Positions 23,425 to 32,197 of a stretch of 64,000 nt of DNA are shown one piece after another. The stretch lies in NCBI GenBank assembly GCA_958295495.1, contig OY282352.1, positions 744,001 through 808,000 on the forward strand, given 5' to 3'. Under the pieces are notes generated by a model. It did no database searches and was not told the DNA's origin. It saw nothing but the letters and a program-made list of their open reading frames with translations. Both the position numbers and the translations under genes were made by a program. The DNA comes from an uncultured Latescibacterota bacterium. Its GTDB lineage: Bacteria > Latescibacterota > UBA2968 > UBA8231. Each line of letters begins with the position of its first letter. The stretch's first letter is position 1.

Positions 23425-25776
23425 ATGAGAATTTCACTGCCGTCGGCCAGCTTACTGGCCGGTTTATTGACGCTGTCGGTGCTGTCCTTGGCCCAGGCCG
23501 AGGCGGTCCCCGGCCAAGTGCTGGATGCGGCCACGGGTCGCCCTTTGGAAGGGGCCAATGTGCAGGCCGGGAGTAGGGTCACCACCACGGACGCCGAGGG
23601 CTGGTTCCGGGTGGAAGCGGCCCCGGGCGACTCGCTCGACATTTCCTTTATCGGCTACGAGCGTGCGCGGGTAGCGGTCGTCTTGCCGCTGGTCGTGGCC
23701 TTGCAGCGCACGGTTTTGCAAACGCCCGAGGTGGTGGTGGAAGGCGGCTTGGTGCGCCAGCGGCTCGACCGCTTGGCCGCCAGCGTCACTGTGTTAGACG
23801 GGGACCGTTCCCGGACCAGCGGGGCCGGGCACTTGCAGGACGCGACCGCTATGGTGCCCAATTTGAATTGGGCCGGTGGCACGTCCCGGCCGCGCTATTT
23901 CCAGATCCGGGGCATGGGCGAGCGCAGCCATTACGCCGGCGAAGGGCCGCCCAGTTTTTCGGTGGGATTTGTCATGGACGATGTTGACTTGAGCGGCATG
24001 GGCACGGCCGGTTTGCTCTTTGACGTCGATCAGGTCGAAGTATTCAAAGGCCCCCAGTCCACCATTTTTGGCCCCAACGCCTTGGCCGGTCTAATCAACT
24101 TGCGCTCGGCCGATCCCCACCAAGGCTTTGCCGGAGCGGGCAGCACCGAGATGGGCAGCGATGGCTTAGGGCGTTTTTCCGGGGCGGTGAATCTTCCGCT
24201 AGGGACCGATTTGGCGCTGCGCGTGGGGTACGAAAACGGCCGCTCTAACGGCTTTCGCACCAATGCCTTTCTCAATGCCGACGATACCAACCACCGGCGC
24301 GAGCAATTGCTGCGCGCCAAGGTGGGCTGGACCCCGGCGGCCGGCCCCGAGGTGTTGGGCACCTTCTTTTGGGCCGATATGGACAACGGGTACGACGCTT
24401 GGGTGCCCGACAACAACGAGGACTTGACCACCTACTCCGATAAGCCGGGCAAGGACCGCCAGCAGACGACCGGCGCCTCGCTCAAGAGCACTTGGGGGCT
24501 GGGCGTGGGCGGGGCCGAACTGGTGGCGATTACCGCGTTTTCGCGCAGCGAATTGGAGCACAGCTTTGACGGCGATTGGGGCAACGACGAGTACTGGCTG
24601 CAAGCACCATACAACTTCGATCCAGACGCCGAGGGATGGAGCTACGACTTTTTCGACCGCAATGTGCGCGACCGCACGGTTTTGAGCCAAGAGGCCCGGC
24701 TATTGGTCGAGGAACTGGTCGTGGGTGCCTATTGGAAGCGACTCGAAGAGGAAGACAAGGCCGCAGGCTATTTGTTCGGCGGCGACGCCACGGACCTGAA
24801 CGGGCACTACGAGATCGACAACTTGGCCTTTTACGGCCAGTACGGGCTAGCCTTGAGCGAAAAATTGCGGCTGGAAGTCAACGCTCGGCTCGACCGCAAC
24901 GATACGGCTTATGAGGGGACAACTACTAATTACGGGGCTGATAGCACCAGCACCGCCTTCGCCGTTGACCAATGGCTGGGCGGCGGCAAAGCGGCCCTCA
25001 GTTACAACTGGCGTCCGGGCCAGACCCTGTACGCTTCGGCCTCGCGCGGCTATCGCTCCGGCGGGGTCAACCAGCATCCGTACTTAGCCGCAAAGAACCG
25101 TTCCTACGGCCCCGAGTACATCGCCAATTTTGAACTCGGCTGGCGCACCAGTGGGCCGCGTTATTCCACCGGGCTGACCCTGTTCCACGCCCTGCGCTCG
25201 GACCAGCAGGTCGAGCTGTCGAGCCAACAGGATCCCGGCGACCCCAACAGCTTTTTCTACTTCACGGCCAATGCCGTCAAAGGCCGCAACAGCGGCTTGG
25301 AATGGGAGCAGACCTTCCGTCCCCTGCCCCCAGTCGAACTCTTCGGCTCGCTGGGCTTGCTCACTACTCACGTCGGCACCTACACCTTCCCCGCAGAAGA
25401 TGGGGAAAAAAAGCGGGGGGACCGGGCCGCAGCCCACGCGCCCAACTACACCTTTAGCTTGGGCGGCGAATACCGCCATCAGTCGGGCTTGGGGGCGCGG
25501 CTGGCCCTGACCGGCATGGACCAATTCTTCTTCTCCGATGGCCACGACCAAGTCGCAGAGCCATACCAATTGGTCAACGCCCACATCGCCTACCAGTGGG
25601 ATGCGTGGTCCGTGCAACTGTGGGGCCGCAATTTGCTCGACGAGCGCTACGCGGTGCGCGGCTTCTACTTTGGCTTGGAGCCGCCCAATTACGCCTACGA
25701 GTTGTATAAAACCTACGGCGATCCGCGCCAAGTCGGCGTGCGGCTGACGACGCAGTTTTCTTCTTTGGGAGACTAA
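23425..25776 (+). CDS. TonB-dependent outer-membrane receptor, probable thiamine uptake
   Basis: A protein of 783 residues starting at ATG 23425 (GAGGGA ribosome site). It has a signal peptide (SLLAGLLTLSVLSLAQAEA), then a carboxypeptidase-regulatory-like domain (VPGQVLDAATGRPLEGANV to about residue 85), the plug domain (EVVVEGGLVRQRLD, RYFQIRGMGERS, VEVFKGPQSTIFGPNALAG) and a beta-barrel ending in the TonB-box-type C-terminal strand (NLLDERYAVRGFYF then VGVRLTTQFSS). The direct TPP riboswitch upstream and the thiamine pyrophosphokinase gene 4 bases downstream point to thiamine or a thiamine precursor as the ligand; that is inference from context. Confidence 0.92.
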   Translation: MRISLPSASLLAGLLTLSVLSLAQAEAVPGQVLDAATGRPLEGANVQAGSRVTTTDAEGWFRVEAAPGDSLDISFIGYERARVAVVLPLVVALQRTVLQTPEVVVEGGLVRQRLDRLAASVTVLDGDRSRTSGAGHLQDATAMVPNLNWAGGTSRPRYFQIRGMGERSHYAGEGPPSFSVGFVMDDVDLSGMGTAGLLFDVDQVEVFKGPQSTIFGPNALAGLINLRSADPHQGFAGAGSTEMGSDGLGRFSGAVNLPLGTDLALRVGYENGRSNGFRTNAFLNADDTNHRREQLLRAKVGWTPAAGPEVLGTFFWADMDNGYDAWVPDNNEDLTTYSDKPGKDRQQTTGASLKSTWGLGVGGAELVAITAFSRSELEHSFDGDWGNDEYWLQAPYNFDPDAEGWSYDFFDRNVRDRTVLSQEARLLVEELVVGAYWKRLEEEDKAAGYLFGGDATDLNGHYEIDNLAFYGQYGLALSEKLRLEVNARLDRNDTAYEGTTTNYGADSTSTAFAVDQWLGGGKAALSYNWRPGQTLYASASRGYRSGGVNQHPYLAAKNRSYGPEYIANFELGWRTSGPRYSTGLTLFHALRSDQQVELSSQQDPGDPNSFFYFTANAVKGRNSGLEWEQTFRPLPPVELFGSLGLLTTHVGTYTFPAEDGEKKRGDRAAAHAPNYTFSLGGEYRHQSGLGARLALTGMDQFFFSDGHDQVAEPYQLVNAHIAYQWDAWSVQLWGRNLLDERYAVRGFYFGLEPPNYAYELYKTYGDPRQVGVRLTTQFSSLGD

Positions 25777-25780
25777 AGCC

Positions 25781-26446
25781 GTGGTCGGTCGGTCTGCTCT
25801 GATCGTCGGCAATGGCGAGCCGCCTGCGCGAGCATTATTCGCCGCCTGCGCCCAAGAAGCCGAGCTGATCCTGTGCGCCGATGGCGGGGCCAACACCGCC
25901 CGGCGCTATGGGTACGCGCCCGATTACATCGTCGGCGACCTCGACTCGGTCAGCCGCCAAAGCAAGGCCGCCCTCGCCGCCGACCGCCTCATCCTCGTTG
26001 ACCCGGAGGGCAATGTGGGCACGGATGGCCAAAAAGTCCTCAACCACGCTGTCGCCTTGGGCGTTACTCAAGCCGTCCTCCTCGGCTTTACGGGACGGCG
26101 TACCGATCACCTGCTGGGCAATCTGAGTCTGCTCAAGACCTTTGCCAACCGCCTCGCCTTGCACATGGTTGACGACTACTGCGACCTCCGTCTCATCAAC
26201 CGCCGCATTCGCTTCCGCGCCGCCATGGGCCAGAAAATTTCCCTGTGCCCGCTCAACGGCGCGGCAGAAGGCATTGCCACCGCGGGCCTGAAATGGCCCT
26301 TGCGGTCCGAGAGCCTCATTCCGGGCGTGCGCGATGGCATCTCCAACGAGGTCGTCGCCAACCCGGTCGAAATCCGGGTCGGGCGCGGCGATCTGCTGTT
26401 GTGCGTGCAGCGAGAGGAGGGTTGCGGCGAGGTTGTCGTGGAGTGA
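25781..26446 (+). CDS. Thiamine pyrophosphokinase
   Basis: A protein of 221 residues, GTG start 4 bases after the receptor stop. Catalytic landmarks: CADGGANTARRYG, PDYIVGDLDSVS (residues 48-58), the DPEGNVGTDGQKVL segment (usual D-K-TD region), and GFTGRRTDHLLGNLSLL. It transfers pyrophosphate from ATP to thiamine, giving TPP. It is the salvage step for thiamine imported by the receptor gene and shares the TPP riboswitch. Its last ~28 codons are odd: 57 bases of its 3' end are duplicated at 28295 beyond a three-gene cassette, so the present C-terminus (after VQR) may be cassette-borne. Confidence 0.92.
   Translation: MVGRSALIVGNGEPPARALFAACAQEAELILCADGGANTARRYGYAPDYIVGDLDSVSRQSKAALAADRLILVDPEGNVGTDGQKVLNHAVALGVTQAVLLGFTGRRTDHLLGNLSLLKTFANRLALHMVDDYCDLRLINRRIRFRAAMGQKISLCPLNGAAEGIATAGLKWPLRSESLIPGVRDGISNEVVANPVEIRVGRGDLLLCVQREEGCGEVVVE
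26361..26417 (+). repeat. 57-bp direct repeat, left copy (3' end of thiamine kinase gene)
   Basis: Matches 28295-28351 in 55 of 57 positions (mismatches at CTG/TTG and CGA-G/A). Begins at ACCCGGTCGAAATCCGGG. It bounds the left side of the inserted cassette. Confidence 0.9.
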
Positions 26447-26492
26447 TTATATTGCGCAAAAGCATTGTAAAAGCCACTCAGGGCAGATTGCG

Positions 26493-27350
26493 ATGACTGA
26501 TACATGCGAGAGCCGTAAAACTAAAAGGGGAAATAAGCCGCTGCCAGAGTTTGCAAAGCCGCCCGTTGTCGAAGTCGCTGTCTCGGTGCAGTTTGATGCG
26601 CCGATCCTCGATGGTACACTGATCGCGCTTAGATGGGGTCAAGTTCGAGATCGGTTTCCACTACGTGAAGAGGCCGCCCCGTTGACCCCAACAATCGAGA
26701 CGTTCGGGGGGCCACAAGAGCCTCGGATCGAAATTCAGTTCAGTGGTACTTCGCCTACCCAACGGCTTTTGATGCTGAGCAATTCCAAAACAAAACTATT
26801 GCAAATCCAAAAAGATCTATTCGGGTACAGTTGGCGGAAGCTCCAACCACAACATGAGTGTCCTCGCTATGAGAAAATACGGAACGACTTCGAGTGCGAA
26901 CTCGCCGACTTCCAGGAATTTCTTTCTGCGGAAGGGCGCGGAGACCTATCCCCGGTCCAGTGCGAAGTAACCTACGTCAACGTCATCTTGCCCGAAGAAG
27001 ATGTCTGGAGCAGTCACTCGGAGCTGGGAAGAGTAATTCCTTCGGCGGCACCCCGCCTCACCGAAGGCTTTCTGCCACCGTCAGAGCAGACGAGATACGC
27101 CTCGCAATATGTCATTCCTAGCGAGGGTGATGGCCCTCAAGGCAGATTATATGTAAGTGTCGAACCAACGCATCACATGCCTGACAAGACGCCGATGTAC
27201 CTGATGAAACTCACATTTCGAGGTGCCCCCCAAGGGGACGACACGGATGGTCTCATCAAGGCTATGAACCTTGGGCATGAATGGATCGTCCAAGGATTTG
27301 CAACGCTAACTTCAAACGAGATGCACCGCGTTTGGAGGAGGACGAATTGA
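26493..27350 (+). CDS. TIGR04255-family protein (sporadically distributed, unknown function)
   Basis: A protein of 285 residues from ATG 26493. The N-terminal KPPVVEVAVSVQFDAP is the recognisable start of TIGR04255 proteins, followed by PRIEIQFSGTSPTQRLLMLSNSKTKLLQIQKD and VQCEVTYVN, also family features. No catalytic motif is visible. It is soluble and cytoplasmic. It is the first gene of a three-gene cassette bounded by direct repeats; composition and codon use are less GC-rich than the surrounding operons, consistent with transfer. Overlaps the next gene by four bases. Confidence 0.8.
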   Translation: MTDTCESRKTKRGNKPLPEFAKPPVVEVAVSVQFDAPILDGTLIALRWGQVRDRFPLREEAAPLTPTIETFGGPQEPRIEIQFSGTSPTQRLLMLSNSKTKLLQIQKDLFGYSWRKLQPQHECPRYEKIRNDFECELADFQEFLSAEGRGDLSPVQCEVTYVNVILPEEDVWSSHSELGRVIPSAAPRLTEGFLPPSEQTRYASQYVIPSEGDGPQGRLYVSVEPTHHMPDKTPMYLMKLTFRGAPQGDDTDGLIKAMNLGHEWIVQGFATLTSNEMHRVWRRTN

Positions 27351-27895
27351 CAACTATCGCACTTAGCCCCACCCCGAAGGCACGGGAATGGCCCTTCTCT
27401 GACAGTGCTACTTTCGATGACTTTCTAGAGTTCCCCCCTTCAGTGCCTACGAGTGAAACACTCTCCTCGCTCGACACTGAAATCTATGTCCACGATAACG
27501 AGGTGATTGACATTGAGGTGCGGCGTATTAGGGGACAAGAACTACACGCGATGGAGTGGTTCTACCCCACGCTTCGTGCGATGGCCGCTCTGCCGTGGTG
27601 GACGGACAATTGGAGTTCTGGTGCTACGCGCACTCAAGCTGCGGCGATTGCCTATATGTTGGAGATATTAATTAAGGTTCTCGATAGCCGGACACCGCCT
27701 CCCTCTGTCGTGCCTACTTGGAATGGAGGCGTACAAGTTGAATGGCATCGCAACGGCATTGACCTTGAGATCGAAGTGGCTCCAGAGGGAGATATAGAGT
27801 ATTTCTTCAAGAGCCCTGCCGAAGAATGCGAGGGGCTAATCAGCGACGATCTTAGTAAATTGTCTGAGTATGCGCGGGCAGTGATTGAAAGCTAG
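27347..27895 (+). CDS. Unknown protein, second gene of the direct-repeat cassette
   Basis: About 182 residues. I choose TTG 27347 because it overlaps the preceding stop (TTGA) and has a perfect GGAGGAG ribosome site. The sequence is acidic and soluble with no known motif; noticeable pieces are EWFYPTLRAMAALPWW and VQVEWHRNGIDLEIEVAPEGD, the latter like the short C-terminal strand pair found in partners of TIGR04255 proteins. Translational coupling suggests that it acts with the first gene product. Confidence 0.65.
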   Translation: MTTIALSPTPKAREWPFSDSATFDDFLEFPPSVPTSETLSSLDTEIYVHDNEVIDIEVRRIRGQELHAMEWFYPTLRAMAALPWWTDNWSSGATRTQAAAIAYMLEILIKVLDSRTPPPSVVPTWNGGVQVEWHRNGIDLEIEVAPEGDIEYFFKSPAEECEGLISDDLSKLSEYARAVIES

Positions 27896-27916
27896 AACCC
27901 ACTGCGCGGATAAACG

Positions 27917-28291
27917 ATGGAACTCGACGACGCCAGCATTAGCGACGATGAAGTCGTGCTCCGCCGCGTAGCTGAGAATTTCGTTACTGACGATCAAAAC
28001 ATCCACAGGCTTCGGCCTTCGACCCAAGCGTTCAAGCAGGACGGTCCTGATGGTCTCGTTTCCGTGTATCTGATTTCGGAGACCGATCCGGCTACGGTTG
28101 CGGATGAGGGCCCAGAGAAATATCTAGCGTCTATAAGAGTAGGTGTATTACGCGAGTTGGGGTTAGGAGTAGTTCGCGATCTCTCGTCGGGTGGCCTTGG
28201 GCACTGCGTTATTACGGGCAGAAAGACCAAGGGAAGGCTAAACCAGATCGTTCGCAAGGCCGAGTGGGTCAACGGGTACGAACCGGAATAA
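27917..28291 (+). CDS. Unknown protein, third gene of the direct-repeat cassette
   Basis: A protein of 124 residues with no recognised domain. The middle and C-terminal parts (VSVYLISETDPATV, LASIRVGVLRELGLGVVRD, GHCVITGRKTKGRLNQIVRKAEWV) look like a compact alpha/beta protein. It follows the second gene by 21 bases and ends four bases before the right-hand direct repeat, so it belongs to the cassette. Confidence 0.6.
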   Translation: MELDDASISDDEVVLRRVAENFVTDDQNIHRLRPSTQAFKQDGPDGLVSVYLISETDPATVADEGPEKYLASIRVGVLRELGLGVVRDLSSGGLGHCVITGRKTKGRLNQIVRKAEWVNGYEPE

Positions 28292-28294
28292 GCG

Positions 28295-28351
28295 ACCCGG
28301 TCGAAATCCGGGTCGGGCGCGGCGATCTGTTGTTGTGCGTGCAGCGAAAGG
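28295..28351 (+). repeat. 57-bp direct repeat, right copy
   Basis: A 55/57 match to 26361-26417. Together the copies delimit about 1.9 kb containing three genes and no integrase. Confidence 0.9.
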
Positions 28352-28383
28352 GCGCGTCCGAGCAGATTGAGTTGCTGGATTAG
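28295..28383 (+). pseudogene. Displaced 3' end of the thiamine pyrophosphokinase gene
   Basis: In the kinase frame this reads PVEIRVGRGDLLLCVQR as in the intact gene and then KGASEQIELLD to a TAG at 28381-28383. It is either the original end of the kinase gene pushed away by the cassette, or a copy made during insertion. It abuts the convergent radical SAM stop directly. Confidence 0.8.
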
Positions 28384-29334
28384 TCAGGCCGAGCAGCTAG
28401 CGCCTCCGAGGACGCAGAACTGGGCGCAGTGCGGATGGTTGAGCTTGACTGGATCCCAAGCTTCGGCCAGAGTCCGGCCCATCTCGAAAGCCCCGTCATA
28501 AGACAGCAGAGTGCAGGCGAGCACGACTGGAGAATCGGTGCCCTTGCGCTTGACGACCATGCGCGACGAGGCGCACATGACGTCGTCGGGCGACTGGCCG
28601 AGGATGTCCCAGCAGCCGGTGGTGATTTCGGGGACATCAGCGGAGGGGTTCATTTCCGGGAACAGCACGAGTTGGCTGGGGTCGGTCGCGTCAATGCGCA
28701 CGCCGAGGTCGGCAAAGAGACGGGCGAAGCCGGCGCGCAATTCACTCTCCTCGCCCCCCCACAGTGTGCGACCAGCGGCTGTTAGGCGGAAGCCGTAAGC
28801 GGAAAGCCAGCGCAAGCCCTCGATCATTGGTGTCCAGGAGCGCTCGCCGCGCTCCTCCTCGTGCAGTGCCGGTTCGTAGTGGTCAATGGAGACGCGGATC
28901 GTCAGTCGGTCGCCGTGTGTTTCGCGCAGCCGCAGCAGGCCGTCGGCGCACTTCATCATCGGCCGCATGGCGTTGGTCAGCACCAAGCCCTCAAAGCCCC
29001 GTTCCAGCACATCTTCCAGCATGTCGAGCATCTCGGGATTCATAAAAGGCTCGCCCCCGGTGAAGCCGATCTCGTGCGTGTCCAGCCGGTCGCGCTCAAT
29101 TTCGTCGAGATAGGCCGCCACCTCCGCCGCTGTGAGGTACGCCAAGCGGTCGTTGCGCGGGCTCGATTCGATGTAGCAGTTGGCACACTCCAGATTGCAT
29201 AAGGTGCCGGTGTTGAACCACAGGGTCTCCAGCCGCGTCAACGCCACGCTAGCTCGTTCTTCTCCGTCGGCGGTGACGTCGGGGTCTTGGAACTTGCGTG
29301 AGTCTAGGTGAGGTGGGGCTTGCGCTTGTGTCAT
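28384..29334 (-). CDS. Radical SAM protein
   Basis: A protein of 316 residues from ATG 29334, which has a GGAGG ribosome site 4 bases upstream. The cluster motif is CNLECANC (C46-x3-C50-x2-C53), followed by GFTGGEPFMNPEM (AdoMet-binding GGE) and IRVSIDH. The C-terminal third has several Cys (CWDILG, MCASS, VLACTLL, HCAQFCVLGGASC), which could bind a second cluster as in SPASM-like enzymes. Substrate unknown. It stands tail-to-tail with the kinase fragment. Confidence 0.85.
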   Translation of the reverse strand: MTQAQAPPHLDSRKFQDPDVTADGEERASVALTRLETLWFNTGTLCNLECANCYIESSPRNDRLAYLTAAEVAAYLDEIERDRLDTHEIGFTGGEPFMNPEMLDMLEDVLERGFEGLVLTNAMRPMMKCADGLLRLRETHGDRLTIRVSIDHYEPALHEEERGERSWTPMIEGLRWLSAYGFRLTAAGRTLWGGEESELRAGFARLFADLGVRIDATDPSQLVLFPEMNPSADVPEITTGCWDILGQSPDDVMCASSRMVVKRKGTDSPVVLACTLLSYDGAFEMGRTLAEAWDPVKLNHPHCAQFCVLGGASCSA

Positions 29335-29507
29335 GCTGCCTCCGGTCTGGTCCTCGGCGGGTATGCGTTGACCGCTTGGGCGTTGTGCGGCTGTACAAAG
29401 AGTCAATAGCTGAATAGGCTGTCAAGGTGAATTGTAGTAGGCGGGAGGCTCTGGCGAAGTTTTGGTGGGATGAGTAGGTTGTCTGCTGTATAGAAAGGAG
29501 AACCACC

Positions 29508-30584
29508 ATGCAGAAACACACAGTAGCTATCATCGGCCTCGGGCGCATGGGCAGCACCATCGACGACGAAGGGCACGGCGATGTGCCCTATTCGGTAGCG
29601 TCCGCGACTAGGGCGAGCGCGCGGCTGGAACTCGTGGCTGGAGCGGACCTCTTGCCGGATAAGCGCGATGCGTTTCAAAGCCGCTGGAAAGCAGCCGTGT
29701 ACGAGGACTTCCGCGATATGATCCGCCGCGAAGAGCCAGACCTCGTGGCCATCTGCACGGCGGCCTGTTTGCCCAAGCCCGCTAGAGAAGCCCCAGACGC
29801 AAGTTTTCGCGGCGACTCGCACGCCGACCTAGCAGTGGCGGTGGCCGATATGGGCGTGCCGATGATCTACCTCGAAAAGGCCATGGCCAGCTCGATGGAG
29901 CGCGCCGACGAAATCCGCGATGCTGTAAAGCGCAACGACGCGCTCTTCAACACGGGCGTCCTGCGCCGCTTTGACAACCGCTACGAGGTGGTCAAGGATG
30001 CGGTCGCCGCCGGTCAGGTCGGCGAGGTGCGGGCCGTGATTCACTACGCCAGTTCCAGCTTGATGCACGGGCACATCCATTCGATCGACACCGCGTCCTA
30101 TCTCATCGGCGACCCGGCGATTGCCGCCGTGCGCGGCGAGCTGTTGCCCCGAGGCTTGCAAGTGGAGGGCAATCACATTCCGGCCGATCCTTTGGCCACC
30201 TATCAACTGCGCTTTGCCAACGGCGTCGAGGCGTGGTCAATTCCCACGGCCCCATGGGAATTCGAGGTCATCGGCTCGGAGGGTGCCATTCGCTCGTGCA
30301 ACAACGGGGCCAACGTTTTACTGCGCCAGCCCGGCACCGTGCAGGGACGGAACGCTTTGTGGGAGGAGGTGCCCGTCGATCCGGTGACGCCGCGCAGTAC
30401 GACGCAATGCTGCTTGGAGGATTTGGCAGCCGCGCGCGAGTCCGGCCAACCCACGCGCGGCCACATCGACGTGACCCACCACATCACAGAAGCCACCATC
30501 GCCGTCGCCGAAAGCCACCGCAAGGGCGGCGCGTGGGTAGAGTTGCCGCTGCCTTCCCGCGACCTTTACATTTTTCACGTTTGA
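29508..30584 (+). CDS. Gfo/Idh/MocA-family oxidoreductase
   Basis: A protein of 358 residues with an AAGGAG ribosome site. Rossmann start VAIIGLGRMGSTID, then the family ICTAACLP strand and YLEKAMASS (EKP-like motif, here EKA, catalytic Lys retained). The C-terminal part is the beta-sheet dimer domain. It should be an NAD(P)-dependent sugar or cyclitol dehydrogenase. It has about 20 extra residues between strands 1 and 2 (DDEGHGDVPYSVA), a variant I know from Poribacteria/Planctomycete-type members. Confidence 0.88.
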   Translation: MQKHTVAIIGLGRMGSTIDDEGHGDVPYSVASATRASARLELVAGADLLPDKRDAFQSRWKAAVYEDFRDMIRREEPDLVAICTAACLPKPAREAPDASFRGDSHADLAVAVADMGVPMIYLEKAMASSMERADEIRDAVKRNDALFNTGVLRRFDNRYEVVKDAVAAGQVGEVRAVIHYASSSLMHGHIHSIDTASYLIGDPAIAAVRGELLPRGLQVEGNHIPADPLATYQLRFANGVEAWSIPTAPWEFEVIGSEGAIRSCNNGANVLLRQPGTVQGRNALWEEVPVDPVTPRSTTQCCLEDLAAARESGQPTRGHIDVTHHITEATIAVAESHRKGGAWVELPLPSRDLYIFHV

Positions 30585-30652
30585 ATGAGACGCCCCGCCC
30601 CACAGGGCACCCACGAGGGGGCCCCCTACACTTACCACTAAGAAGGATACAC

Positions 30653-31438
30653 GTGCTAAAAGCAGGCATATTTCTCGATATGGAGAATCTCAACCGCTGC
30701 GGCGGCTACGCCATCCGGTTTCGCCAGATCAAGGCTCTGGTGGAGGCGCAGCAGGCGGTGGTGGTGCGGGCCAACGCCTATATGGCCGTTGACCGCGAGC
30801 GCGAGAGCACAGATTTAGAGTATCGCCAAAAGAGGGAAATTTATCGCAATCGAGCGCGGCGAGAGGGCTACCACCTGATACTCAAGGAAGTGCGGCGCTA
30901 TCTCACTCCGGAAGGCGACACCATCGTCAAGGCCGACGCCGACCTAGAGCTGGCGATAGATGCCCTGTTGCAGGCGGAGAATTTGGACTACGTGCTGTTG
31001 GGCACTGGCGACGGCGATTTCGTGCGCTTGGTGCGCGCCCTGCAAAACCGGGGCAAACGGGTCGATCTGCTGTCTTTTATGAACACTAGCACCGAGCTGC
31101 GCCAAGAAGTAGATCACCACTTCTCCGGGTACTTGGTGCCCGGCATTCTGTTTTCCGATCTGGATTCAACCCAGCGCCTGCGCGGCATCCTGCACGCGGT
31201 CAACGAGGAGAAGGGCTACGGGTTCTTGACCGCGCAGACCGGCTTGGGGATGGACACCATGCGCGAGGATATTTTTCTGCACATTACCGACCTACGCACG
31301 GCAAGAGGCGGGGTGGTGTCCAACGCGGACTTTGCCCATCTCAGGGTGCGCGGCGCGATCATCGAGTTTGAGGTAGAGGACGATGGCGACCGGAAAAAGG
31401 CCGTCAACGCCGTGGAGTTCCGGCCGGAACTACTGTAA
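30653..31438 (+). CDS. NYN-domain ribonuclease fused to a cold-shock domain
   Basis: A protein of 261 residues from GTG 30653 (GAAGGA ribosome site). Residues 1-160 form a NYN/LabA-type PIN-like nuclease: GIFLDMENLN, KADADLELAID and LLGTGDGDFVRLV supply the acidic catalytic residues. Residues ~180-261 form a cold-shock domain with RNP1 EEKGYGFL and RNP2 DIFLHI, an RNA-binding OB fold. The combination predicts an RNA-processing enzyme with its own RNA-binding module. It is followed at once by an SGNH hydrolase. Confidence 0.88.
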   Translation: MLKAGIFLDMENLNRCGGYAIRFRQIKALVEAQQAVVVRANAYMAVDRERESTDLEYRQKREIYRNRARREGYHLILKEVRRYLTPEGDTIVKADADLELAIDALLQAENLDYVLLGTGDGDFVRLVRALQNRGKRVDLLSFMNTSTELRQEVDHHFSGYLVPGILFSDLDSTQRLRGILHAVNEEKGYGFLTAQTGLGMDTMREDIFLHITDLRTARGGVVSNADFAHLRVRGAIIEFEVEDDGDRKKAVNAVEFRPELL

Positions 31439-31439
31439 G

Positions 31440-32171
31440 GTGAAGAAGGACTGGTGCGCCGCGGAGTTTCGCTGCATGGTCGCCCTCGGCGAGAGCACCA
31501 CTGCTGGCGGCTGGAGCACCGCTCCCGATCGCTGCTGGGTGCCTCTCCTCGGCACGCTCATCAACGACTTTCAGACCACGCCTATGCGGGTGGTCAACTC
31601 TGGAATCGGCGCCAACCTCATCGCTAGGCGCAGCCCGGCGTACGAGGAGAGCGGCAAGCCGGCTGCCGACGAGCGCCTCGACAGACACGTCCTCTCCCAC
31701 GACCCCGACCTGCTCGCAATCGCCTACGGCCTCAACGACGCCCGGGGCGGTACGCCATTGGCCCAGTTCCGCGAGGACCTCGCCCTGCTCGTGGGGCGCG
31801 TGCGCCAGCGCGGGAACCCGCTCATCCTGTTGCTCGGGCCCTACTTCATGACCGACTTCACCGTTGGGGGGAAAATTTGGAGTCACGCCGATCTGCCTCT
31901 GTTCAGGCACTTCAACACGGCCACGGCCGAGGTGGCGGCCGAGCTCGACTGTCTGTACGTCAATCTGCTGGCCGCGAGCGGTGAAACACCTTGGATGGTC
32001 CACTACGACGGCGTACACCAGAACGACCTCGGCCACCGGATCGTCGCCAACCGCATCTTCGAGGTACTCGCCCAAAACTGTTCCTGCTTGGCGAAGCGGA
32101 CCCGGCAGGCCGAGCGGAGTAGTCCGAGGTGGAGGGACGAGTCGGTGCTGAAGTCCGACTACGGCTTCTGA
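31440..32171 (+). CDS. SGNH/GDSL-type hydrolase
   Basis: About 243 residues. Block I is VALGESTTAGG (Ser nucleophile, GES for GDS), block II is NSGIGAN, block III is IAYGLNDARGG, and block V is YDGVHQNDLGH (D-x2-H pair). GTG 31440 is chosen over ATG 31476 since the latter would leave only two residues before block I. It begins one base after the NYN-cold-shock stop. Predicted lipase, esterase or carbohydrate deacetylase; no signal peptide. Confidence 0.85.
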   Translation: MKKDWCAAEFRCMVALGESTTAGGWSTAPDRCWVPLLGTLINDFQTTPMRVVNSGIGANLIARRSPAYEESGKPAADERLDRHVLSHDPDLLAIAYGLNDARGGTPLAQFREDLALLVGRVRQRGNPLILLLGPYFMTDFTVGGKIWSHADLPLFRHFNTATAEVAAELDCLYVNLLAASGETPWMVHYDGVHQNDLGHRIVANRIFEVLAQNCSCLAKRTRQAERSSPRWRDESVLKSDYGF

Positions 32172-32173
32172 CC

Positions 32174-32197
32174 ATAAGTGCGTACGAACTTATTTTT
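32174..32197 (+). terminator. Weak terminator after the SGNH hydrolase gene
   Basis: The hairpin ATAAGTG-CGTACG-AACTTAT is followed by TTTT. The stem is AT-rich at its base, so the call is tentative. Confidence 0.4.
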
